Part shown: positions 50,514-60,089 of the stretch, piece by piece
Numbering within the stretch: position 1 is the first letter of the stretch
How the letters are laid out: every line of letters starts with the position of its first letter
Assembly (NCBI GenBank): GCA_934317005.1
Contig: CAKREB010000017.1
Coordinates: forward strand, 1-64,000
Direction: 5' to 3'
Origin: an uncultured Lachnospiraceae bacterium
GTDB taxonomy: Bacteria > Bacillota > Clostridia > Lachnospirales > Lachnospiraceae
Length of the DNA: 64,000 nt
Notes under the pieces: model-generated
Databases searched by the model: none
Told to the model about the DNA's origin: nothing
The model's input: only the letters and a program-made list of their open reading frames with translations
Position numbers and translations under genes: made by a program

Positions 50514-52586
50514 TTAGTCCTGCTTATTTAGAATGTCATATAGTGTTGCAAACATGCCCTTGATGTCGAGCGGTTTTGCGATATGACCATTCATACCAAC
50601 ATCCAGTGCCTTTTTTCTGTCTTCATCAAAAGCGTTTGCAGTCATGGCAATGATAGGAATCAGACGGCGGTTATCGGTGCGTGCTCTGATAAGCCTTGTG
50701 GTTTCGTAGCCGTCCATATTTGGCATCTGCACATCCATAAGAATGGCATCGTAGTAGTTTTCCGGTTTGCTTTGGAGCTGCTTAATGCAATCAAGTCCGT
50801 CTTTGGCACGGTCTACGATAAATTTAGCATTTTCTAACAGATTAATCGCAATCTCTGCGTTGATATCATTATCTTCTGTCAGCAGAATATGTTTTCCCTG
50901 AAAAAATGCCGACAAATCTTCTTTAGATTCGGATTCAGTGCTGTCTTTATCTTCAGTGGAAGCTTCACTGGCAATCGGGAAGGAAAGTGTGATCGTAAAA
51001 GTGGTTCCCTTGTCAGGAATACTTTGTACGGCAATAGTTCCATGCATCAGTTCGATCAGAGTCTTTACGATTGGCAGTCCCAGACCGGCACCAAACACCT
51101 TGCTTTCGGTACTGGTATGTTCTCTGGAAAATTCTTCAAAAATATGTGGAAGATATTCTTCGCTCATACCAATTCCGTCATCTTCAATCACGGCTGTATA
51201 GGAGGCAAAACCTTCCCTGCTGCATGGATATTCTGTGATGATCACGGATACATGCCCACCGTTTGGCGTATATTTGATAGCATTGCTTACAATATTTAAA
51301 AGGATTTCTTTTACCTTTGTTTCATCGCATATTACACGGTCGTGATAGATTCGGACGTGGTAGTTTGGTGTCAGCTCTTTTTCCCTAATAGAAGGCTCAA
51401 AAACCGCTTTTAGAGAAGAAAGCAGTGCCGAGAGTGAAACGGTGTCAGCTTTTAGCGTTGCATGTCCGCTTTCAATACGTGCGTTTTCTAAGACACAGTT
51501 AATTAAAGAAAGCAGGAAAGAGCTGGAGGAACGGATCTTGGCAATATATTCTTTTAGCTTTTCTTTGTCGTCTATATTCTGTTCTAAGAGGTCAGAAAAG
51601 CCGATGATCGCATTCATAGGAGTCCGGACATCGTGGCTCATATTGAACAGAAAGCGTGTTTTCGCTTCATTTGCAGCCTGCGCCTTCTTAGAAGAGTGTT
51701 CGATTTCCTGTGTGTAGACAATATCTCTGTATCGGCGCAGTTCATATTGCCAGTATCCAATGGTTACCAGGAGGGACAGCAGGATTGGAATAAAGACTTC
51801 TAATATGAGTAATGATTTGGAACTCCAGCCGCCTTTTGGAACAATCTCAAAGTACCAGGTGTCATTTGGAACCTTACAGGTAACCTTTAAGGTGTTCTGT
51901 GGCATATCATTGTCGCACTGGGCAATCGTTACCTTCTTGCCGGTTGATACATTGTTTTTCCGGATGCGATAGCAATAGGAAGCATCCAAAAGGCTGTCCG
52001 GATTGATTTCATCAATAAAACGATCCCAGTTGATGACCAGAATGGAAAATCCCCAAAAGTGCTTTGCGTCATGCTTTTTCTGTGTGTAGATAGGATCAAA
52101 AAGTAACGCACCGGTGTCGGTCTGTACTAAACTAAAGGGACCGGCAATCGTATACTGACCGGATTCTTTGGCAAGGTTTGCCTCCTTTTTACGTTCGGGA
52201 TGCTTTAGCATATTCAAACCAAGCGCTTCCTCATTTCCGTCAACCGGATAAACCTGTGTGACAATACCGTCTTTTGCCATTTCGATCGCTTCGATGCCGG
52301 GCTGATCCTTGAGCATCAGTGCAGAAAGCATGGAAAACTCATCCTCTGTCAGTGTATGACCGGATTCCGTGATCCGCTTTAAGAGGTTTGAGATAGACAG
52401 ATATTGATTGAGCTGTGCTTCGACTCTGCCTACCGTAGATTCGGCAGTGTAGGCAGCCTTTAATTTTTCTTTTCTTTCCTGATTTCGATTGACAAGGTGA
52501 CCACAGCCAAGACCGATCATTAAGGTGAGGATAAAGACGATGGAAACCTGAATTCGAATATATTTTGGATGTATTTTATGTTTCAT
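50514..52586 (-). CDS. CHASE hybrid sensor histidine kinase
   Basis: 690 residues. Membrane helix 1 (about 13-32), a CHASE-type outside domain (about 75-245, with PGIEAIEMAKDGIVTQVYP), membrane helix 2 near 260-280, HisKA (FNMSHDVRTPMNAIIGFSDL, His near 324), HATPase (LNIVSNAIKYTPNGG, GAGLGLPIV), and a C-terminal receiver (LLTEDNDIN, ILMDVQMPNMDGYETTR). No output partner is adjacent. Signal unknown. Divergent from the nitrilase-like gene. Confidence 0.92.
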   Translation of the reverse strand: MKHKIHPKYIRIQVSIVFILTLMIGLGCGHLVNRNQERKEKLKAAYTAESTVGRVEAQLNQYLSISNLLKRITESGHTLTEDEFSMLSALMLKDQPGIEAIEMAKDGIVTQVYPVDGNEEALGLNMLKHPERKKEANLAKESGQYTIAGPFSLVQTDTGALLFDPIYTQKKHDAKHFWGFSILVINWDRFIDEINPDSLLDASYCYRIRKNNVSTGKKVTIAQCDNDMPQNTLKVTCKVPNDTWYFEIVPKGGWSSKSLLILEVFIPILLSLLVTIGYWQYELRRYRDIVYTQEIEHSSKKAQAANEAKTRFLFNMSHDVRTPMNAIIGFSDLLEQNIDDKEKLKEYIAKIRSSSSFLLSLINCVLENARIESGHATLKADTVSLSALLSSLKAVFEPSIREKELTPNYHVRIYHDRVICDETKVKEILLNIVSNAIKYTPNGGHVSVIITEYPCSREGFASYTAVIEDDGIGMSEEYLPHIFEEFSREHTSTESKVFGAGLGLPIVKTLIELMHGTIAVQSIPDKGTTFTITLSFPIASEASTEDKDSTESESKEDLSAFFQGKHILLTEDNDINAEIAINLLENAKFIVDRAKDGLDCIKQLQSKPENYYDAILMDVQMPNMDGYETTRLIRARTDNRRLIPIIAMTANAFDEDRKKALDVGMNGHIAKPLDIKGMFATLYDILNKQD

Positions 52587-52711
52587 CTTTCTTCCCTGCC
52601 AGTATCATGTATCGTATTTATAATAAGTGTTTTTGTACACTTTATTATAAGGGGGCAGGCTTAAATTTTCAATATGATAAGAGACCCTTCTTTGACTTTC
52701 TGCAAAAGTTA

Positions 52712-52740
52712 TTGTTTTCATGTATTGATTCGATTATAAT
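52712..52740 (+). promoter_or_regulatory. Promoter of the nitrilase-family gene
   Basis: TTGTTT (52712-52717), 17 bases, TATAAT (52735-52740). A separate dyad TTATAATAAGTGT / ACACTTTATTATAA lies at 52618-52650, nearer the kinase start. Confidence 0.5.
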
Positions 52741-52842
52741 AAATAATTGCAAAATAGACAGAAAAAAGAGCTGCCGGCTCTGCTTTGTCGCAAGATCATA
52801 GAACGGCAGATTTAATAATTGAAAAGCTAAGGGGGATACGGT

Positions 52843-53640
52843 ATGCGGGTTGCATTGGGACAGCTTAATATGGTATGGGAAGAGAAGGAGGCATCCTTTC
52901 AAAAAGCGGAGAAGATGATACAGGAGGCAGCGAAAAAAGGATGTGATATCATTATTTTTCCGGAGATGGCGTTTACCGGCTTTTCGATGAATGTTTCAAA
53001 GATTGGTGAGAATGCAAAGGATGCGCGAACAGTTTCGGTGATGCAGATAATGGCACAGAAGTATCAGATCGCAGTTGGATTTGGCTGGGCAGCACTCGGA
53101 CAGGAAAACAGGAGGGGGACCAATCGTTTTACGATTATTGACGCATCCGGTAAGAAAGTGGCAGAATATAGTAAACTGCATCCTTTTACATATGGAAAAG
53201 AAAGTGTATACTATGATAAGGGAAGCAAAATCGTGACAGTCCCATTTTTAGGACGAACGATCGCAACATTTATCTGCTATGATTTGAGGTTTCCGGAGAT
53301 TTTTCAGATTGCGGCAAAGAAGGCAGATGTCATGTTTGTGATCGCAGAGTGGCCGGCTAAGCGCAGAGTGCATTGGCAGACACTTCTTCGTGCGAGGGCG
53401 ATTGAAACGCAGTCCTATGTGGTTGGCGTTAATTGTGTAGGAGAGCACGACGGACAGACATATTCCGGTGACAGCATGGCGGTTGATGCGATGGGTAATA
53501 TTTTAGGAATGATTTCGGATAAAGAGGGAGTGTTAATCTGTGATTTGGATGACAGGGCGTGGAGTCTGCGCCGTAAGTTTGCGACAGCAGCAGATCGAAG
53601 AGAGGGCTTTTATCAAAGTTATTTTGACCGGAAGGATTGA
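52843..53640 (+). CDS. Carbon-nitrogen hydrolase (nitrilase superfamily)
   Basis: 265 residues with the Glu-Lys-Cys triad: Glu in IIIFPEMAFTG, Lys in YSKLHPF, Cys in ATFICYDLRFPE. The layout resembles omega-amidase/YafV-type C-N hydrolases, which deaminate alpha-keto amides. Substrate not determined. GGGGG precedes ATG 52843. Confidence 0.88.
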   Translation: MRVALGQLNMVWEEKEASFQKAEKMIQEAAKKGCDIIIFPEMAFTGFSMNVSKIGENAKDARTVSVMQIMAQKYQIAVGFGWAALGQENRRGTNRFTIIDASGKKVAEYSKLHPFTYGKESVYYDKGSKIVTVPFLGRTIATFICYDLRFPEIFQIAAKKADVMFVIAEWPAKRRVHWQTLLRARAIETQSYVVGVNCVGEHDGQTYSGDSMAVDAMGNILGMISDKEGVLICDLDDRAWSLRRKFATAADRREGFYQSYFDRKD

Positions 53641-53742
53641 TAATTAAGTATAAAAGGAAATAGAACGTAGTCTGCATAGGCACTGTGATGCAGATTTGTG
53701 ACCGTTTACGATAGATAAGACAGTGCAGAAATGAGGAAAAGT

Positions 53743-56025
53743 ATGAGACAGTATGAATTGGCAATCAGAATTGCACAGGTGCATCATCTGGTAGATGAAA
53801 GAAAATATAAAAAGGCATTGGCTGTGATTCAGACATTGGATATGCGACAGGTGCGTTCACTAAGTGACTTGAAGGTATTTGCAGAGGTTTATACGAGAAC
53901 AGAACAATATGAAGCTGCAAAGGCAACGTATCTTAGGATTTACAGACGTTCCAAGACAAGAAGAGTGTTGTATCGTCTGATCTATTTGTCTATCCGTACC
54001 AATGCACTGGACGATGCAGAGGCATATTATCAGGAGTTTGTACGCATGAATCCCAATGCGAGAGATGCGCTGATCTTACGATATCGCATCGATAAGGCTG
54101 CCGGAGTGCCGATCGGTCAACTGATAGAAATTTTACAGGAGTTAAAGCAGGAAGAATATATTGAGGAATGGGCATATGAGTTAGCAAAGCTGTATCATCG
54201 TGCCGGACGCAGGGAAGAGTGTCTGGAAGAGTGTGAAGATATTTTACTGTGGTTTGGAAGTGGTGAGATTGTAGAACGGGCAAAGATCCTAATCGATCAT
54301 TTACAGGAAAAAGACCCGATACCATATTATGATGATAAGGATTTTACGGTGCCTAAGAAAGAAGAGCCAAATCCGGATGATACCGGCTCGCTGCCTGATC
54401 TGAACGAATTTATTAAGGAACGCAAGGCGCAGAAACGGGAAGAAAGGCGTGTAGAGCGTGAGGCAAGAAGAGCAGAAAAATACGAAGAGGATTATGACGC
54501 GGAAGAGGACGAAGAGGAACGTAATATCTTCGATGATGAGATAGAGAAAGAGTCAGACGAAGGAAAAGAAGAGGCAGCTGTGAAAAGGTCATCTGCGCAG
54601 GAGCAAAAGGCTGAGAGGAAAAAAGCAGAAAAGGTCAGATATGATGCAGAGGACGAGTTTATTGATGATTATTCCGATGATGACTTTGAAACCGATGGAA
54701 TCGATCTGTCCCAGAAGGCAAAGGATGGAATACAGAAGCTATCCGGTCTGTTTGGCTTTGGAAAAAGGGACGAGGAAGAAGTAGAAGAACCGGATCTAAA
54801 GAGAAAAGAAGATAGTGCAGAGAAAAAGACAAAGAGTGTGTCTAAGCCGGAATATAGGACAGAGAAAGAAATGGAAAAGCCGGAAAAGAAAAAGCCGGAA
54901 TATGTACCACATTCGCAGTCGGGCACAGGAATCACGCAGGATCTGGCGCGCGAGATTTCTGCTATCTATGAGATGGAGCATCGCGAGCAGTTAAAGGAAA
55001 AAGCGGTTACTGTGATCAATGAGGTGCCAAATCTTGCTACAAATGTAGTAGACCGCATGACACAGGCTATTCAGAAGTCTGCAACACGCTCATATATTCC
55101 TTTGGATATCGAAGAGATTCAAAAGGAGGATAGTGAGGAAACACAGAATACAGATCTGCAGGACGAGAAGCAGGCAAAAGAGCCACAAGGTCTGAAAGAG
55201 CAGGAAAAAGAGTTAGCAAGTACGGAAGTACAGAGTGAGGAGCAGGCTAAGGAGCCGGAAAGTACAGAAGTACAGGAGCAGGCTAAGGAGATAGAAAGCG
55301 CAGAAACACCGGATGAAGAGCCGGAGACGGTATCGGCTGCGCAGGACAAAAGCGAAACGGAGCTTTTAAAAGATTTATTAGAGGAAGAAATCCATGATCC
55401 GGAAGAGGATACAAAGGATCTTTCAGAAGAAATAGAACAGACAGAGCAGGAAGAACCAACGGAGGAACAGGCGGCATCCGTGGCTTCTGAGTTAGAACAT
55501 TATCAGGCACCTGATATTCCGGTGGTTGAAACGGACTATATGGAGCTTCCGGAAATGTCATACGAGGATCTTCCGACAACCAGAGCTTTGCAGAGATCAT
55601 TTCAGGATGTGCTGCATCTGATTGCAGGTGAGTTAGATCCTTCCCATTTTGTGCTGATGGGAGAGGGAGAAGACCGCATCATTGGTGTGGCAAAGCAGAT
55701 TACCCGTGTAATGAAAGAGTCGGGTTATCTGTCAGCCGGAAGGATTGCTAAGATTCATGCACAACAGTTAAATAAGATGGATCTGATCAACTTCCGTAAG
55801 CAGTTAAGGGGAAATTGCCTTTTGATTGAAAATGCTTCGGATCTGCTGTTTCCAACCATTAGTAAGATTTTTTCTATCATGGAGGAATACTATGGTGACT
55901 TTGTTGTGATTCTGGCAGATGAGGGAACTACGTTAGATCAGTTGTTCCGGTTTGTTCCGGTTTTAGGCAGAAAGTTTAAATACATTATTGATATATCAAA
56001 GTATACAGAGGACGACTATAAGTGA
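53743..56025 (+). CDS. TPR protein with long acidic linker and ATPase-like C terminus
   Basis: About 760 residues. The first 190 form tetratricopeptide-like helix pairs (LAVIQTLDMRQVRSLSDLKV, AEAYYQEFVRMNPNARDAL). Residues 195-590 are highly charged, low-complexity, Glu/Lys-rich. The last 150 (SFQDVLHLIAGELDPSHFVL, NCLLIENASDLLFP, VVILADEGTTLDQLF) resemble an AAA core lacking an obvious P-loop. ATG 53743 follows GAGGAAAAG. The stop overlaps the next frame's upstream codons, and pyrophosphatase follows closely. Function unknown; perhaps a scaffold. Confidence 0.75.
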   Translation: MRQYELAIRIAQVHHLVDERKYKKALAVIQTLDMRQVRSLSDLKVFAEVYTRTEQYEAAKATYLRIYRRSKTRRVLYRLIYLSIRTNALDDAEAYYQEFVRMNPNARDALILRYRIDKAAGVPIGQLIEILQELKQEEYIEEWAYELAKLYHRAGRREECLEECEDILLWFGSGEIVERAKILIDHLQEKDPIPYYDDKDFTVPKKEEPNPDDTGSLPDLNEFIKERKAQKREERRVEREARRAEKYEEDYDAEEDEEERNIFDDEIEKESDEGKEEAAVKRSSAQEQKAERKKAEKVRYDAEDEFIDDYSDDDFETDGIDLSQKAKDGIQKLSGLFGFGKRDEEEVEEPDLKRKEDSAEKKTKSVSKPEYRTEKEMEKPEKKKPEYVPHSQSGTGITQDLAREISAIYEMEHREQLKEKAVTVINEVPNLATNVVDRMTQAIQKSATRSYIPLDIEEIQKEDSEETQNTDLQDEKQAKEPQGLKEQEKELASTEVQSEEQAKEPESTEVQEQAKEIESAETPDEEPETVSAAQDKSETELLKDLLEEEIHDPEEDTKDLSEEIEQTEQEEPTEEQAASVASELEHYQAPDIPVVETDYMELPEMSYEDLPTTRALQRSFQDVLHLIAGELDPSHFVLMGEGEDRIIGVAKQITRVMKESGYLSAGRIAKIHAQQLNKMDLINFRKQLRGNCLLIENASDLLFPTISKIFSIMEEYYGDFVVILADEGTTLDQLFRFVPVLGRKFKYIIDISKYTEDDYK

Positions 56026-56042
56026 TGCAGGGAGGTGCTTGT

Positions 56043-57695
56043 GTGAAAGGAAATGCCACGACAGCGGTGAATGTTATCGGTCATACAAACCCGGATACGG
56101 ATTCGCTATGTTCTGCGATCGCATATGCTTATTTAAAAAGGCAGGTAACCGGTGATGCGTATATTGCAAAGCGTGCCGGACAGATCAATGCAGAGAGCAA
56201 ATTTGTATTAGAATATTTTCAGGTGGATATTCCGGATTATCTGGGTGACGTGCGCACACAGGTAATGGATATTGATGTGAATCGCGTACAGGGTGTAGGA
56301 GAAGATATTTCTATCAAAAAAGCATGGGAGATCATGAAAGAGGATACGCTTCAGACACTTCCTATCGTGGATGACAGTGGGGCGTTAAAAGGACTTTTGA
56401 CGATTGAAGATATCGCAAAATCTTACATGGATGTCTACGACAGTAGAATAATCGCAAATTCGCATACGCCTATCCACAATATTGTTGAAACCCTGAATGG
56501 GGAACTGATCCACGGGGATATGGAAGAACGGATACAGTCGGGAAAATGTCTGATTGCAGCGGCAAATCCGGATCTGATGGAAAGTTATATCGAGAAGGAT
56601 GATATTGTTATCTTAGGAAATCGTTATGAGTCGCAGCTGTGCGCTATCGAGATGGGAGCCAAATGCATCGTAGTCTGTGACGGCGCAATGGTATCTTATA
56701 CGATCGGACGGCTGGCAGAAAGCCGTGGATGTTATATTATTAAGACACCATATGATACCTTTACGGCATCGCGTCTGATCAATCAGAGCATTCCAATCGG
56801 TTTTTTTATGAAGCGCGAGAATTTAGTGACTTTTGGACTGGGAGAGTTTTTGGATGACATTCGTGAAACAATGGCAAAAAAGCGTTATCGCGACTTTCCA
56901 ATCTTAGACTGGTCGGGAAACTATTTTGGCATGATCTCACGCAGAAGTCTGCTGGGTGCGAGAAAGAAAAAGGTTATCATGGTTGATCACAACGAGCCTT
57001 CGCAGGCGGTAGACGGTATCGAGGAGGCGCAGATTTTAGAAATCATCGATCATCATCGGATTGGCAGTATCGAAACGATGGGACCGGTTTATTTTAGAAA
57101 CCAGCCGCTTGGCTGTACTGCGACGATCATCTATCAGATGTTTCAGGAGCTTTCGATTGAAATTCCACAAAAGATTGCGGGAATTCTATGTTCTGCCATT
57201 TTGTCAGACACTTTGATCTTTCGCTCGCCGACATGCACGCAGATAGACCGTGCAGCAGTGGAAGAGTTGGCTAAAATCGCACAGATTGAGCCGGAAGCGT
57301 ATGCAGCGAAGATGTTTCAGGCGGGCAGTAATCTTTCGGTGAAATCACCGGAGGAAATTTTCTATCAGGACTTTAAGAAGTTTGAATTGGGTGATCTGAC
57401 ACTTGGAGTAGGGCAGATCAATTCGATGACAGCGAAAGAACTGGAAGGAATCAAGGATAAAATGAGTCCGTATCTGCAAAAGGCATTGCAGGAGCATGAG
57501 GTAGAAATTATTTACTTCATGCTGACGAACATTATGGAGGAAAGCACCGAACTGATGTATGCAGGAAATGGAGCAAAAGAGCTGGCACTAAAGGCATTTT
57601 CGCTGCCGCTAGATACGGAAACGATTCTTTTGAAAAATACTGTATCGAGAAAGAAGCAGGTGATTCCGGCAATCATGATTGCATTGCAGGAATAA
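56043..57695 (+). CDS. ppaC: CBS-type manganese-dependent inorganic pyrophosphatase
   Basis: 550 residues of the family II (DHH) pyrophosphatases with inserted CBS and DRTGG domains. Metal motifs: GHTNPDTDS, VDHNE, IDHHRIGS, and ILSDTLIFRS. CBS pair around residues 65-120 and 250-300 (DTLQTLPIVDDSGALKGLLT), which in family members bind adenine nucleotides to regulate activity. GGAGG at 56031-56035 favours GTG 56043 over the longer frame from 56022. Hydrolyses pyrophosphate in the cytoplasm. Follows the TPR gene as a pair. Confidence 0.92.
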   Translation: MKGNATTAVNVIGHTNPDTDSLCSAIAYAYLKRQVTGDAYIAKRAGQINAESKFVLEYFQVDIPDYLGDVRTQVMDIDVNRVQGVGEDISIKKAWEIMKEDTLQTLPIVDDSGALKGLLTIEDIAKSYMDVYDSRIIANSHTPIHNIVETLNGELIHGDMEERIQSGKCLIAAANPDLMESYIEKDDIVILGNRYESQLCAIEMGAKCIVVCDGAMVSYTIGRLAESRGCYIIKTPYDTFTASRLINQSIPIGFFMKRENLVTFGLGEFLDDIRETMAKKRYRDFPILDWSGNYFGMISRRSLLGARKKKVIMVDHNEPSQAVDGIEEAQILEIIDHHRIGSIETMGPVYFRNQPLGCTATIIYQMFQELSIEIPQKIAGILCSAILSDTLIFRSPTCTQIDRAAVEELAKIAQIEPEAYAAKMFQAGSNLSVKSPEEIFYQDFKKFELGDLTLGVGQINSMTAKELEGIKDKMSPYLQKALQEHEVEIIYFMLTNIMEESTELMYAGNGAKELALKAFSLPLDTETILLKNTVSRKKQVIPAIMIALQE

Positions 57696-57734
57696 CAGAT
57701 AAAAGACGTTATCTATTCTAAGGGTTTAGCAAAT

Positions 57735-57782
57735 AAAAAGACGTGTAACAAGCAGAATTTATGCTTTTGCACGTCTTTTTGT
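57735..57782. terminator. Bidirectional terminator between ppaC and mrp
   Basis: Arms AAAAAGACGTG and CACGTCTTTTT, T-runs on both strands, with an inner AAGCA / TGCTT pairing. Confidence 0.85.
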
Positions 57783-57817
57783 GTATTTTAGAAAAAATAT
57801 TTTAATGTATTTTCCGA

Positions 57818-58657
57818 TTATTTTTCATTTGCCGGAATCTTTTCGATGGCAGCAACGGCTGTATCGAACCAGTCACCGGAAAGGCTTTCTACATCACCGG
57901 CGTCACTTGCGGCAGCGATTGCAGGTGTCATAGGAATTTTTCCTAATACCGGCAGATCATATTTGGCTGCGACTTCATCGACATGACTTTTTCCAAAGAC
58001 TTCAATGTGCTCCTGACAATGCGGACATTCTACATAACTCATATTTTCAATGATACCGACGATCGGAACATTCATCATCTGTGCCATCTTTACTGCCTTG
58101 GCAACGATCATGGAAACCAATTCCTGTGGGGAAGTAACGATGATGATGCCGTCTACAGGGATAGTCTGAAATACGGTTAATGGAACATCACCTGTTCCCG
58201 GTGGCATATCAACGAACATGCAGTCTACATCACTCCAGATTACGTCCTGCCAAAACTGCTTAACTGTTCCGGCAATGACCGGGCCGCGCCAGATGACCGG
58301 ATCTGTCACATCATCTAAGAGAAGGTTGACAGACATTGTCTGGATACCGGTCTTAGAAACTGCGGGGTAGATACCGTTCTGATCACCAACAGCATGTTCG
58401 GTGATGCCAAATGCCTTTGGAATAGATGGACCTGTAATATCCGCATCCAGAATAGCAGTATGATAGCCTTTTCTTTGGAAGTGTACAGCGAGCATGGAGG
58501 AAACCATAGATTTTCCTACGCCGCCTTTTCCACTGACAACACCGATTACTTTACGAATGGTGCTCTGTGCGTGTGGTTTTTCTAAAAAACTTTTTGGATC
58601 ACGGCTGGCGCAGTCGGAGCTGCAGCTTGAGCAGTCGTGTGTACAATTTTCACTCAT
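57818..58657 (-). CDS. Mrp/NBP35-family iron-sulphur ATPase
   Basis: 279 residues. A Cys-rich N terminus (CTHDCSSCSSDC), deviant Walker A SGKGGVGKS, DADITGPSIP, VDMPPGTGD and the C-terminal CPHC bridging motif mark an ApbC/NBP35 scaffold that carries and delivers Fe-S clusters as a dimer. ATG 58657 is preceded by GTGCAGAAATGAGG, seven bases away. Its promoter lies 160 bp upstream, leaving a long leader. Confidence 0.92.
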   Translation of the reverse strand: MSENCTHDCSSCSSDCASRDPKSFLEKPHAQSTIRKVIGVVSGKGGVGKSMVSSMLAVHFQRKGYHTAILDADITGPSIPKAFGITEHAVGDQNGIYPAVSKTGIQTMSVNLLLDDVTDPVIWRGPVIAGTVKQFWQDVIWSDVDCMFVDMPPGTGDVPLTVFQTIPVDGIIIVTSPQELVSMIVAKAVKMAQMMNVPIVGIIENMSYVECPHCQEHIEVFGKSHVDEVAAKYDLPVLGKIPMTPAIAAASDAGDVESLSGDWFDTAVAAIEKIPANEK

Positions 58658-58992
58658 AATCATCCTCATTTCTGCACACGTTTATAAAGTATAGTGAACC
58701 TGTGTCTGGTGTGCGCAGGCACATATCTCTGACGCATTAAGATGCTGACTTTAATATAGAAAAGAAAGCATCCCAAGCGTTATATGATAGTTTTTGATAG
58801 AAAAGAAATTCTTATACAACATGATGCATTATAGCAAGGAAAAGCTGTAGTGTCAAAGAGGATAAAGTTTTGTTCTATTTTTATATGGAAGGTGAATATA
58901 GATAGATAAGGAAATGCGAGAGAGAAATCAATAAGGTGCGTGAAAAAATGTGAACAGGATATGCAGAGTAGAAGAGCGTAGGAGGGAAAAGG
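58658..58992 (-). promoter_or_regulatory. mrp promoter and leader
   Basis: On the minus strand TTGACA (58851-58856), 17 bases, TATAAT (58828-58833) is a consensus promoter for mrp. The leader of about 160 bases ends in GTGCAGAAATGAGG and contains GTGCCTGCGCAC. The rest of this gap, 58857-58992, leads into the DUF6128 gene; nothing else was recognised there. Confidence 0.7.
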
Positions 58993-60078
58993 ATGAGTCA
59001 GTATGAGCGTATGGTATCATACCTGTATCGATATCAGGGAGAAGAGAAGGAGGCAAATGTAGGTTATGTCAGGATAGAAAAGAGAGGAGAGAAGTGCCGC
59101 TTTTCCATTCAGATGCGTGCGATAGCATTGCAGACAGCACCAACCGTATATTTGTACAAACAATTTGCAGAGGGGATTGAAACAATCAAAGCCGGCAGTA
59201 TGTCAGTGCGCAATGGCTGCTTTTGGTTTAAAGGCGTTAGCAGTGTCGAAAAATTGTTTCAGACAAGGGTGGCTTTTGAGCAGATAGATGGTATTTTTAT
59301 AGATGCAGGAGAAAGTGTGTACTTTGCAACATCGTGGAAAAACGATACCTTTTACAAGGGAAAGTGGGATAAAGATGCTACAGATGTAGAAAAGTGGAAC
59401 GATTCTACTGACATAGTGGAAATGGAGGACGAAGACGAAAAGAAATCTTCGGAATCAGAGGAAGAAAAGCCTTCTGCCCCTCCTGCCATGGAAGCAGATG
59501 AAGGGGATAATGGGGATGAAAAGCAAGAAAGTACGATGGAAGAAAATGAGGTGAACAAAGCTTTGCCACTGCAACAGCAGGCATCACCGGCAGATGAATT
59601 ACATAAAGAGCACAAAGCAGTGCAGGAGTCAGAACAGACTGTGCCTAAGGCAGAAGAAACAAAGGATATTCAGATGCAATCAGTATGCGGTGTGTGTCCC
59701 TTTAAGCGGAAAATGTATGACTATGGAAAAAGAATTCTGATGACGTTTCCATCTATGCAGCCGTTTGAATCCAATGTTGTGAGAGCCTGCGTCAGAATGG
59801 AATTACAGGATATTGGCTGCCTGCCGATTTCTGCCTGGTCGTTATCGGGAAATCGTTTTTTGCTGCACGGATATTATTGCTACCGTCATCTGATCTTTAT
59901 GCAGATGCAAAATGGAGTCTACATGCTTGGTGTGCCGGGAATTTATAGCGAGAAAGACCGCAGAAACGGACAACGCTATGGCTTTTGTGATTTTCAATCA
60001 ATCGGAGATTTCGGAAAGCAGCAGGGAGTGTTTGGATACTGGCTTTTGGAGATGCCTCAGATCAGTGAGCAAAGCTGA
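58993..60078 (+). CDS. DUF6128-type protein
   Basis: 361 residues in three parts: an N-terminal beta-rich domain (about 1-130), a Glu/Lys low-complexity linker (130-225), and a C-terminal domain starting CPFKRKMYDYGKRILMTFPS that I take to be DUF6128 of Clostridia. Soluble, no signal peptide. GGAGGG precedes the ATG. Function unknown. Confidence 0.65.
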   Translation: MSQYERMVSYLYRYQGEEKEANVGYVRIEKRGEKCRFSIQMRAIALQTAPTVYLYKQFAEGIETIKAGSMSVRNGCFWFKGVSSVEKLFQTRVAFEQIDGIFIDAGESVYFATSWKNDTFYKGKWDKDATDVEKWNDSTDIVEMEDEDEKKSSESEEEKPSAPPAMEADEGDNGDEKQESTMEENEVNKALPLQQQASPADELHKEHKAVQESEQTVPKAEETKDIQMQSVCGVCPFKRKMYDYGKRILMTFPSMQPFESNVVRACVRMELQDIGCLPISAWSLSGNRFLLHGYYCYRHLIFMQMQNGVYMLGVPGIYSEKDRRNGQRYGFCDFQSIGDFGKQQGVFGYWLLEMPQISEQS

Positions 60079-60089
60079 TAGGAAGAGTA

